The position numbers and the translations under genes are program-made. Source: Anthopleura xanthogrammica (taxonomy: Eukaryota > Cnidaria > Anthozoa > Actiniaria > Actiniidae). From it: a stretch of 64,000 nucleotides of DNA. This document shows, piece by piece, positions 24,145 to 33,698 of the stretch. Numbering within the stretch: the first letter of the stretch is position 1; each line of letters opens with the position of its first letter. The notes under the pieces were generated by a model. It had not been told where the DNA came from. It was given only the letters and a program-made list of their open reading frames with translations, and made no database searches. The stretch covers positions 2,776,666 to 2,840,665 of the forward strand of contig OZ025219.1 of assembly GCA_964019055.1 (NCBI GenBank), read 5' to 3'.

Positions 24145-27100
24145 GAGGGAGAGAGAGAGAGGCCTTGGTTAGTTGGCAGGTATGTCCTTTCAGTGGTAAA
24201 ATGTTGTTTTTATGGGTGTTTTGTTGTGCATGTTTTCTTACCCACTCTTATTTCACTGCCAAATATTCTTTTCAAGCAACAGTCAGATCGTCCAATTAAG
24301 AACACTTCGTCAATAATATAAGTTCTTCCAAGATCAACAATCCAGTATGGATTAGCTTGGATCTGCGAGACGGCACAACGGGTTGAAGAAGTTCCAACAG
24401 GATACCCATCAACGGCAAAGCTGGCGAACCTTAGGTTTTGATGAACAGATGATAACTGGGATGGCTGGCGAAGGGCAAGGTTTCCTGAAATGAAAAGCGA
24501 AGAATTTTTGTTTTGGCGTCATAGTGTCAACCACCACCACCACCACCACCACCACCACCACCACCACCACCACCACCACCACCACCACCACCACCCCCAC
24601 CCCCACATTATTATCACCACCACCACCACCAACACTAGCAATTGCACTTAGTTAACATACCTAGTCGTTATTATACTGTTATCGTAGTTGCAAATGTTCT
24701 TACCTGCAAGAACTACTCCACTCTTCCACATACAGAAAAATGAAAATAGATGATACCATGCTAACTACCATGGAGAAAACATCAAAGAAAAATAAGATTA
24801 ATGGGACTTGAAGCTTAGAATCTTTTTAGCTTTCAGATGACATAAACGTTTTATTACTGGGTTACCTGTGACAGCTTCGTCATAACATACTATTTTTTCC
24901 GATTCCTAGAAAATGGATAAATTGCGCAATAGTACCCAGGGGTCTTCAGGACCCTACACAAGAGACCTTTGCGGGCATTTGCGGGCATTTAATGTCATTC
25001 AGATGACATAAACGTTTTATTACTGGGTTACCTGTGACAGCTTCGTCATAACATACTATTTTTTCCCATTCCTAGAAAATGGATAAATTGCGCAATAGTA
25101 CCCAGGGGTCTTCAGGACCCTACACAAGAGGCCTTTGCGGGCATCTGATATACTGTTCCCGCGCACGTAGCGTTCAACCGGGACACTCAGTATGCGCATG
25201 CGTTAAATTATGCAGAATTTGATAGAAAGAATTCGACACGTCGCCTGAGCGCCTGGGCTAAACATGCGAACATGTTCAGCCCTTTATTCAACGAATGCTC
25301 TTCTAAGCTCTAAAATTACTTTAAACAACATCGATTGCAAACTTAACGTGCAATTGTTGAAACTAATACATTTTTGTGCAAATTTATAAATATTTTGGAG
25401 CACCAGAAGAGGAATATGGATATCAAATATTTAGGTTAAAGTTGACGTCTTCCGCGTCGCCTATTCATCAGTTGGATCAAGATAGTCATGTACTGTCGCA
25501 CTTTCGTTTTTCCTAAAAAAACAACAACATTTTCTTTGGCTTTTTCATAAGCTTGACATGCTATCTTTCATATGTTTATGAAACTTTTGCCAAATTTTGA
25601 TTGTAAAACACAAAATTTTGAGATGCAAAATTTTTATATATCCGTGAAATACGAATTACTAAATAGCACAATATAGTGCTAATTAAACAATAGAAAACAA
25701 TAGAATTTGTACAAATTTGTGCAATTTTGTTTTGCTAAATGTTTCACAGATATACTGTTTGCACTCTAACTGTGACATTTTGTACATTGGTATCAGTTAG
25801 GTGTGCAACCACGTGACCAATGACGTCATCTCGTGCATCTGGCAGCTGGTTGGTACCAAGGGGTGTTGATCGATTAAAATATACTTGGTCAATAATATTT
25901 TGTATATATTATGCACTCTTTGGTAATAAGTATTACAAAGTGCGACGAAGGTTATTAAAAAGTGCGACAGCTTTTTTATTACGAAGTGCGACAAGATAAA
26001 CTGTCTCCACCTCTGGCTGTTTTCTCTTGTATATAATTTACCATTACTGATTTTTTTTTTTTTTTTTTTTTTTTGTCATTCTTATAGCATTTAATTTGTA
26101 TCTTATTTCTTAGGGGATATTGCCAAGCAATTGGGGCTCTGCCCTGTGTCTTTATCCCTGCCACTGTGGCAAATTGATTAAATAAATTAAATAAAGATTT
26201 ATTACAAAGTGCGACAGGTATTACAAAGTGCGACGATAATTACAAAGTGCGACAGTGCATAGTCATATTTTGATGCCCAATTACTGTGTTTCTTTATTTT
26301 TCTTTGGCTTTTGGCATAGATGTACATGTTAGTCATTCATTGGACTCTATCTTGGACTGAATGTTTTTGGAGTGGCCCTTTATTTCAAGCAAATTTTCGG
26401 CTTCATCCATATGCCATATTGGCGGCCCGGGGGGGGTACTCCCTATAATTGACTATACGGGGATGCTCCGCCCGAAAGGGGTACGTTTTTTAGGCCGCAG
26501 GTATAGAAAAGGGGTGGGAATTTGTGAATTTTGGCATAAAAAGGGGTAGTTTTTCTTCAAAAGTATATGAAAGGGGTACTTTTTCAGGCAAAAAAGTATA
26601 TAAAAGGGGTAACTTTTTGCTGAAACTTGGTATATCAAAGGGTAAGGGGTCGAGAGTCCGGGCGGAGCATCCCCGTATGAAACGACCCGATATACCCCCC
26701 CCCCCCCCCGAAGTACCCCCCCGGGATTGGCGGTAAGGGAACGTATACAAACCCCGACGGACTATGTAAGCGAATCTTTGTTTATAATATTTTATTTGTT
26801 AGCATACGGTTTTAAATCAAGAAAATTACAAACCGTACCCAAAACTCAAAAGATCTTATTGATATAAGTAATCGACGAAATTTTAGCTCTTTGCATGCAA
26901 TAGTTTCCGAGATATCAGCTTTTAAATCTGTACTGGTTGGCAATAACGCCAATGAGCCCATACATTCTCTGTAAACTTATTTAGAGATGTTTAAACCACT
27001 TCACGCAAAATTTATTTCATTTGTCATGCTCAAATTTAAAAAATAGCCTAATTTTATCATGCTCTTTCAATATTCAGAACGGATTTGGCTAAAAAGTGAA

Positions 27101-29375
27101 ATTCCGAATTAATGAAGCAAAATAGTCCGCATTCTAGTTGGGTCGTATAGTCAGGTCAGTTAACGCAAAGATCGTGCACTTTTGAGTACAAGCACCAAAC
27201 TTGTCACAAATGTTCGTTGGGGCATACTTAACACATTTAGGGGTAGGTGACAAAAAATGGTGGTCGGGGGAAGGCACACCACTTTTGCTTCTTATCTTTT
27301 CTATCTTACCCTGGATAAATAACATGCAAGGTATCCCATCCGCAATTGTAGAAGAATAAAAACAATCAGAACGAAATAAGAATCCAAAAAGCGCAAATTG
27401 CAAAGGTAAACAAACTATCCAACTTTGCACGCCACCTTCCATTCGTTCTCGAAATTGGGTAAAACCGCTGATGGATTGCTGGCGGATTCGCAAGCATGCG
27501 CAGACTGAGTGTCCCAATTTTAATTAGATGAACGGTACGTGCCTGATCCCGATAATCCCATCAATTAGTATGTGTCAGCTTTCAACCAATGCCACTTTTT
27601 TTGCCAAGTAATTAATTGGAGCTTGCATATCTCGAGAAAGTAATTAATTTCTACGCATGCTCTATATTCGTTGACTGCTGTAACTCAAGACTGAGCGGAT
27701 CGCGAGTCAGAATTTTTAAGCAGTACCAGTTGATCTGATAAAAAGTATTAGCCAATCAGAATCGAGAAAATTTGCAGAACTTAGGAGATAGCCCAGCAAC
27801 TCGGGAAACGGTTATTTCTTTATTTTATTGTCCCACTCAATGATGAATATCATAGTAAATTTATACAAAATATCAAAAAACTCTTCTGGAAATCTAGATT
27901 TATCTCAGAGATAAATTTCTATACGTCAATTTTCGTAGGCTTCATGACACCTCAGTTTTGTAGTAACGTCATTTCTACGCCACTATTTCAGATCAACTGG
28001 TATTGTCTATAGATCAGCACCAAGGGAAAAATTAGCCAATATTTACTTCTTGTGTGTTAAAGAATTACTAGTCCGTGCCATCTCCAAGCCAGAGTTTTAA
28101 CAGTAAAGACTCTAGTAATTAGGTAAATGTCGATCTAAATATACGTGTGGCTCAGAACTATATTCAGAAGCGATAAACATGTATTCTGTCTTTATCGAAT
28201 TAAGACTTAATTCGTTTGCTTTCAAACAGCTGTAAATACTAGCAATGTCTCATTAATATATAATGATTTCAATGTTGTACAACAAATCGTTCGACTTTTG
28301 TCATTTGCTTACATCCTTGTATTCGAAAATTGTACACTATTTGGTAGATTGTTTATAGGAAGTATGAATAAAAGTGGCCCAAGAATTGAGCCTTGAGGTA
28401 TACCACAACTAAGGCTTTAAAATTAGACAATGTATTGTATATGTAACATTTTTAATAACCATCAGAAAGATAAAAATTAAGCCACTTAAACGAGACAGTA
28501 ATCTGCAATGGTGTAGTAATTTGTGGAGAAGGATAATATGGTCAACCGTATCAAATGCTTTCCTAAAGTCTTGGAAAAGTCTCGGGAAGCACGGATGGCA
28601 TATCAAAGCGGCGAGAGCGCTCGCCTCTAACCAATGCGACCCGGGTTCGAGCCCCGCCGGGCTCGGTGTCGTATGTGAGTAGAGTTGTTTGTTTGTTCTC
28701 TCCTGTGCTTCGAGGGATTTTCCACGGGTTCTCCGGTTTTCCTCCCTCCGCAAAAACCATCTTCTTCTTTCAAATTGCAAATCCAAATTCGATCTTAAAA
28801 TATTTTTTTATATATTTTTTTGTGACACAGTTAAATTTCCTTTCATCCATGCATGTTCGTAAGTAGTGGCTCCTAGCAGACTAGTGCAGTAGTGGTTGAA
28901 TGATCTAAAACCAGATTGTTTATTCGAGTTTATGTAAGCTAAGACAAAACAGGCATACAAATCTAACATAAGCACAGAATAAAAAGAAGAAGAAAAAGAA
29001 GAAAAAGAAGAAGATCTAGAAGAGGAAGAGGAAGAAGAAGTAGAAGTAGTAGAAGAAAAATAGGTGGAAGAAGATGAAAAAGAAAAAGAAGAAGAAAACT
29101 AAGAAGAAGAAAAAAATAATAAGAAAAATAAGAAAAAAAAAATATTACGAAAAATAATAAGAAGAAGAAGAAGAAGAGGAAGACGAAAAATATTAATAAT
29201 AAGACGTTGACGAAGAAAAAGAAAAAGTAGAAGAAGAAGAAGAAGGATGCGAAGAAGACTGAAGAAGAACAAGAACGAGAAGAAGAAGGAGGAGGAGAAC
29301 GGTCAATAGAATTAAGAAGCCGGATTTTGTTCGTGAACAGATCTATAAATTACTTACATTAGTCTTGATTGCCAT
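18684..29375 (-). CDS. Copy B: complete secreted F-lectin×2–Ig–D8C–PAN protein, 619 aa
   Basis: Exons in transcript order: 29375–29358, 24764–24704, 24484–24242, 23887–23702, 23042–22803, 22038–21847, 21013–20768, 19913–19753, 19291–19063, 18967–18684 (stop TAG). They total 1,860 nt, exactly 620 codons. Layout: signal peptide 1–26 (ends VVLA); F-type lectin 1, 27–170; F-type lectin 2, 170–314; Ig, 314–396; D8C, 396–526 ([20 protein letters not shown]); PAN/apple, 527–619 ([22 protein letters not shown]). Most domain borders are phase-1 introns, typical of shuffled extracellular modules. Domain 1 keeps R92-x-D94-CC-xx-R99 but has Val65 at the fucose-binding His position. Domain 2 keeps His208 and R235 but lacks the Asp and the CC pair. 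No membrane anchor is seen, so a secreted recognition or adhesion protein is inferred. The start was chosen because the 18-nt exon 1 supplies an ATG and joins exon 2 in phase in both copies. Confidence 0.86.
19310..19690. repeat. GAT/GGT-rich tandem repeat, copy B intron 8
   Basis: About 60-bp units of the form GGTTAATGAAGGTGGTAGTG plus GATGATGACGGTGG, five or six copies, the last ones degenerate. Homologous to 1–310. Confidence 0.85.
19985..20690. repeat. Expanded about 60 bp minisatellite, copy B intron 7
   Basis: About 11–12 units of a repeat containing AGATCAGCCCAGAGGTTGTT, CAGGGTTCGATCTGTGAG and TTAGCCATGCCCTGACTT. Several left units carry CAGGGTTAGGGTTCG. Only about 2.5 units exist in copy A. 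Confidence 0.92.
21106..21402. mobile_element. GTATGAGTGGGAAACG-family element, copy B intron 6
   Basis: Near-identical to 1228–1515 at the orthologous intron position, including CGTACTAGTGGGAACG and CGTACGTTTCCCAATCATAC. Confidence 0.55.
22040..22802. other. Copy B intron 5
   Basis: Intron between the two halves of lectin domain 2. A triplicated GACGTGTTCGT motif (about 22,267–22,295) is expanded relative to copy A. The stretch 22,430–22,795 has no counterpart in copy A, where the sequence runs to the exon by about 2,550, so it is a copy B insertion or copy A deletion. Confidence 0.55.
23095..23624. repeat. (GGCAA)n microsatellite, about 106 units, copy B intron 4
   Basis: Perfect pentanucleotide array, longer than in copy A, with the same right flank (GTTAAACTAAAACACAA). 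An open minus-strand frame runs from the array into lectin exon 5, but it is not in phase with exon 4. Confidence 0.95.
24059..24162. repeat. (GA)n microsatellite, copy B intron 3
   Basis: About 50 GA units with a few interruptions (GAAAGAG, GAACGAGAGG). Orthologous to 3874–3944. Confidence 0.95.
24530..24600. repeat. (CCA)n microsatellite, copy B intron 2
   Basis: About 22 CCA units, sitting where copy A has the 330-bp CCACTA hexanucleotide array. Confidence 0.9.
24834..25146. repeat. 166-bp tandem duplication
   Basis: The block starting CAGATGACATAAACGTTTTA recurs exactly 166 bases later and is nearly identical over about 147 bases. Copy A has a single diverged copy near 5,080, so the event followed the gene duplication. 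Confidence 0.9.
25491..26257. mobile_element. Element with AAAGTGCGAC subterminal repeats
   Basis: TACTGTCGCACTTT near 25,491 is the inverse of the right end (AAAGTGCGACAGTG). Six internal direct repeats of TTATTACAAAGTGCGAC-like units occur in two clusters (25930–25992 and 26195–26253), separated by a poly-T-tailed retroinsert (26,050–26,190). Confidence 0.5.
26426..26725. mobile_element. 300-bp inverted-repeat MITE with exact 8-bp target duplication
   Basis: ATTGGCGG flanks both sides exactly (26418–26425, 26726–26733). The ends are [18 protein letters not shown] inverted repeats containing ATACGGGGATGCTCCGCCCG. The interior has five AAAAGGGGTA-like repeats. An 8-bp duplication suggests a hAT-type transposase. 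Confidence 0.85.
28155..28575 (-). mobile_element. LINE reverse transcriptase fragment (copy B intron 1)
   Basis: Minus-strand reading [18 protein letters not shown], then a fragmentary linker, [15 protein letters not shown] and [14 protein letters not shown] in separate frames. RT motif order is preserved with stops between. Shared with copy A at 5190–5447. Confidence 0.75.
28587..28790 (+). mobile_element. tRNA-derived SINE
   Basis: Head has A-box-like AAGCGGCGAGAGCG and a perfect B box GGTTCGAGCCC. The body TGTTCTCTCCTG, TTTTCCACGGGTTCTCCGG, TTTTCCTCCCTCC recurs at 41330–41480, 47060–47292 and 52070–52240. It is not a functional tRNA: no acceptor-stem pairing is evident. Confidence 0.75.
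28981..29300. repeat. GAA-rich degenerate block, copy B intron 1
   Basis: Purine-only GAA/GAAA-rich tract adjacent to exon 1, positionally equivalent to 9952–10200 in copy A but more degenerate. Confidence 0.85.
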
Positions 29376-31244
29376 AATATACCAGAGAAGCTGTATAACC
29401 AAGGGGCTTGAGGTATACACTGAATCAATCTTCCTAAGATGTCACTTCACCTGCCTCAAATATTTTAATTATACAATTGTACAGTGTCTCCAGTTTTGAA
29501 TGGAAAATGATAAGCTATTGTATTCAACTAAGCTGGAGTGCTTTTTTAATCAGCCGGTAAAGAATAATGTCCTTAATGACGAAGCTATAAGACTCCTATC
29601 TTTGTGTGTCATATTTCCTCATGTTGAGAATACTAACCCGCACCTGCCGTTTTGACTGGTTGTATGTGTAAAAATAAAAAGCCCTGTGATTCTTAACACT
29701 ACAACTGGAAGAGGTCCATGCAGTTCAAACATCGATCTTCTCATGAATGTGCCGAAATAAATGACATCATAGAAGACGAGTCCGCCTAATAATCCTTAAT
29801 TTTCAATGCGTTCGGCTCATGTGAAGTTCGACGTTTGAACTGGGTCTTACTTTAGAACATTAGTTAGTGCACTGCATTTAAGGCTGACTTTGAGCAGAAG
29901 GTTCTTTGTTCCTGAATCACAAATCTCATCAGTTACAACAATTAAGATAAAATAAAATAAAATAAAATAAAATGAAATGAAATAACAAATAAAATGAGAT
30001 TATGATATGATGCAATAATCGGAAAATTCGCCGGTTTTCGATCGGTGAATAGTAATATCATGATCAAGACTGCATGACAACAGCTCATGAGCGCACGAAC
30101 TATTTGTTTGACTACGCGGGGTACAAATACAAGGACAATTTTGTCTTATGTGCTCTTTCTTTGGCACGCCGAAGCCGACAAAAAAAAAAATACGCCAAAA
30201 GCCAAAATCGCCGAAAAGAACCCGCCAAAGTCGCCGAAGCATTAAAAAAGGGGGAAACGCGATAATTGAATAATAAAAAATAAAAGAAAGTAAATCCAAA
30301 TAAAAGAGCGAAATCGCCGTAATTTTTTTGGGGGGAGGGGGGGGGGGGGGGGGGGGGAAGCACCCAGAATAAAAACAATTTAAACAAAACAAACAATTAC
30401 CTAATTACAAAATATAGTTTTTAAGGGAACACGTGCCCCCCCCTCCCCCCCCCTGCCGCCTCCCTACGACACTGAATACTAGGCTGCAGAGAAATAGACC
30501 AATTCGGCTAAGGTGTTGCTATATTTACGTTTCCACAAATCTTCAGGGAATAAGATTCTTCAGCTGTCTTTTGTATTTCGATACCATGTAGAAATATAAT
30601 CGAATTTTTAGGAACAAAAGTTCTTATTCCCAAGGCAGAGGTTTTTAATTGGTTAGAAACGTACATAGCAATACGTTTATTAGCGGAATAGATCTATACA
30701 GGATATGGTCTGTAGGTATGATTATTTAATCAGGGATTTAGCCAGGATTTTGCCTTAAGGGGTACCCAAAACCCGTTTTCAGAACAACCAAAAAAAAAAC
30801 TGCCAACCAAAAAAAAGGCCGCCCAACCAAAAAAACGTCCAACCAAAAAAACGTTTAACCAAAAAAACGTCCAACCAAAATAACGTCCAACCAAAAAAAA
30901 GAAAAAAAGAAAAAAAAAAAATCTGATGTAGGGAATAACAATTGTACGAACTATTTGATGAAACAAAACACGTTAAAAATTTAATAGTTCAAGCTGCTGA
31001 TATTTACATCAGTAAGATGAAGGACAGAGCACAATACAATACGAAACAGTTAGATGAACGATGTAGAAAAACCATCGATAGCATTTGAGCTATCATTTGT
31101 TTAAGCTAGGCTCAAATTTCTTCTCATATCGTCAATTAGAAATACTCGCTCGAAATATAGAAATGTTATATATGTTCAGTTGCCCTGTCAAATGAAAGAC
31201 AAAACTTCTCAAAAACGGTTCTACAGTTGGTCATGTTTGGGCAA
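29376..31244. other. 5' flank of lectin copy B and repeat-rich intergenic DNA
   Basis: To about 29,690 alignable with the copy A 5' flank. Then an (AAAAT)n tract (29,948–29,990), poly-G (30,333–30,358) and an AACCAAAAAAACGTCC-like repeat (30,790–30,895). No coding exon recognised. Confidence 0.55.
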
Positions 31245-31248
31245 TTAA

Positions 31249-32019
31249 GGTAATGCGATCGCGCATTTTTTTCCCATGAATTTTTTTGAAATTTGGCACA
31301 AATATTCCTTTTGAGCTGTAGTGTGAAAATATGAAATAAAAAATGGGGGTACCCGGATCCGTTCGGAAGATATAATTTTTCAAAGACAATGCTTGCGGCC
31401 GTGTTTTCGGGGAAAATAAGACAAAGTAAACTAGAAGCTATCGTAGTCCATATGGCTTGAAGAAGTAGCATCAACGATTTCAAATGATACATACCTTAAC
31501 ACATTATGATTAAAACCCCAAAATTGTTCATTTTATTGTGTTCAGAATGAGTTCTCGATGTTTAAATGTCCAAAACAGTACATTTTGACTGTACTTTACG
31601 ATCCGAATTTCCGGACATTTTCGCGATTTACTCAAAACTTAGTCGAATTATCTACCTTCATTTTTCGATATGTTGTAGCTTTAGTAAACTTGGAATCACA
31701 GTGAAAAAATCAGGGTAGGTCACCGAGCAAGATTTTTAGATATTTCACGTTGAACGTGGAGAAAGGTCAAAATGTCTTATCCGCCATAGTTGAAAGACCT
31801 TGGCCACAGGAAACCCAATCACGAAAAAGTACTTTGAAAATTAACACTTCGTGAAATTACTAAAAATTTAGTCGAATTAACTGCCTTCATTTTTTGATAT
31901 ATTGTAGCCTAAGTTGTTCTGGACTCACAGTAGAAAAATCAGGGTAGGTAACCGTGTAAAATGTTTAGATATTCAATAAAGCGCAGGAAAGATGCGCACG
32001 AATGCACGATCGCATTACC
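31249..32019. mobile_element. TTAA-flanked (piggyBac-like) 771-bp non-autonomous element
   Basis: Ends GGTAATGCGATCGCGCA and the inverse of GGTAATGCGATCGTGCA, flanked by TTAA at 31245–31248 and 32020–32023. The interior holds two diverged direct repeats of about 120 bp (31,630–31,750 and 31,850–31,970), sharing TTAGTCGAATTA and AAAATCAGGGTAGGT. No transposase. Confidence 0.8.
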
Positions 32020-32181
32020 TTAAGGTAAAAGAGTCTTCGAATAGCCAATGTGCACGAGCGCCATCTTGAATTTTCAGCCCGCAATGAACCCTGGTCATCT
32101 GAGTTCTTGTTTACTTTTTGATCATTTGCCGCGATTTTTTGAAATGGCGCGAAATAATAATAAAATGAAAAAGGTTGAAAA

Positions 32182-32373
32182 ATGGATAAGAAAGTCGTTC
32201 CTGGTTCAATCTTGGACATTCCTTTCGAAGCTGCAACAGTCCCTTTATTAAAAAGATGGTTAAAATGCAGAAATGCGTCAACTTCTGGCAAAAAAAGCGA
32301 TCTGGTTCAAGGGTATGGTAATTTAATTTTTAAAGGACGTAAATTACAAACAATATTGTTACGTGAAAAATAA
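32182..32373 (+). pseudogene. Short SAP-like ORF, probable transposon gene remnant
   Basis: A 63-codon ORF. Residues PLLKRWLKCRNASTSGKKSD and LVQ fit the two-helix SAP motif that binds DNA, often found at the N-terminus of transposon-derived cnidarian proteins. A GTATGG donor-like site follows LVQ, but I find no downstream exon. Could be a first exon of a dead gene. Confidence 0.4.
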
Positions 32374-32837
32374 GTTGTTGTTATGATTATGTAATCCTTG
32401 TTATCCCTGTGTCTTTTTTAGACTTTATTTCTTTACACACTAAAGTTACAATACAGTGAAAGAACAAAGACAAAGTTGATATTTACAATTTTATAAATAT
32501 ATAAATTTATAAATAACAAAAAAAGAAAATATTGAAAGTGTGTGGTGACCAAAGTAGTGTAAACTTTCGAGTTGGTCACCACCTAAATAAATTCTTATAA
32601 ATATAAATGTAAGTATAACATGGCTGAATAATTATATATTAATTAATTAATGTGCATCAAGATCATATGAGTTTGAAATAAAAAAAGTAAAGAAATAACT
32701 AATTTAGACAAGTGAGCAGGTAATTTAAGCAGCTAAAGTTGGAAGACATACTATGACTGAGTATTACATAAATGTTGTTTCAAACGTGTCCTGAATTTGT
32801 TATTGGGATCTGCTTGTGCATTCCTTTGCGCTGTTGT

Positions 32838-33698
32838 CATTGCCAGAAATATGGGACATGAGCCTGCTCATCCATGCGCAATGATGCGTTTCAGCTTACA
32901 AAATAGCCGCCGAGTCTTATAGGAAATGTATGGGGAATATAGAGCTTCCTCTATTTACGGCGAATAGGGTTTTATTTCCTCTGAGCTCCACATCGCGACA
33001 AACAACCCACCCTACAAGCTACTAAATAAGCGTAAAATGATCATTGGATCATGCGACATATTGGTTCCCGGACTACTTGCCTTCGAAAGGCTTCGAAAGC
33101 TCTAGATTCCATACATCGTCTATAAATCTGGCCACACTTGACCCCAAAATCGTCTTATTTGAGCTCGAAAAAATTTAAAAGTAAAAGAGCTCCACCTCGA
33201 TATCACCAAACGAGTGTTTAATAAATCCAAAACCGCTCAAAATAGACAGCATGCCTTCAGAATGTAGGTTCCCAAGAAGCTTGAAGTTAGGTTAAATTTT
33301 AAGCGATTCGACGCGTTGTTAGCTCGAAGTTTTCAGTTAAAAATGACAAGAAACCACAGAGAACTGCTCCAAACAGCTTCAAAACCCCCTAAATATCGCC
33401 ATTTTGTTTTTACAAGCTCCTATTGACTGCTGAGATACAATAAGGAAGCTTAAAGTAACGATTTACGTTTGAAACTTGTTTCTTGTCCTTCATGGGCTTC
33501 CTGTGGTGAGGCTTATCAACAGAAAAATAATAGTTGTTCTTTTGATTGTCAAGTAACTATTTTTAATTGTTTTACTAACATCATAGTTGAATATAAATAT
33601 GTGCTTGGAAACCATGTAGTTATATTTTTCCTCTAGAAAACCACTTCATTTTCATTCATGCGTAACACCGCTGACAATGTCCAATATTTCTGGCAATG
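32838..33698. mobile_element. 861-bp element with CATTGCCAGAAATAT termini
   Basis: CATTGCCAGAAATATGGGACAT at the left and its inverse (with one mismatch) at the right. No target duplication identified and no long ORF. Confidence 0.5.

Larger units (their letters stand above)
25180..27515. mobile_element. Putative 2.3 kb element with GGGACACTCAGT termini
   Basis: Left end GGGACACTCAGTATGCGCAT and right end the inverse of GGGACACTCAGTCTGCGCAT. No target duplication is visible and no transposase found; a 127-codon ORF starts at the right terminus. At least two other elements are nested inside. Confidence 0.45.
24765..29357. other. Copy B intron 1 (4.6 kb), transposon-filled
   Basis: Contains a 166-bp tandem duplication, nested inverted-repeat elements (25180–27515), LINE RT fragments, a SINE and a GAA-rich block. 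No extra exon is needed: exons 1 and 2 join in phase 0. Confidence 0.7.

Noticed and set aside
27134..27517. 127-codon minus ORF at the right end of the GGGACACTC element
   Set aside because: No recognisable domain or catalytic motif; begins inside the inverted terminal repeat, so not reported as a gene.
28600..28672. Possible tRNA gene
   Set aside because: Good A and B boxes but no acceptor or anticodon stem pairing, and the same head plus body recurs at other loci, so it is a SINE.
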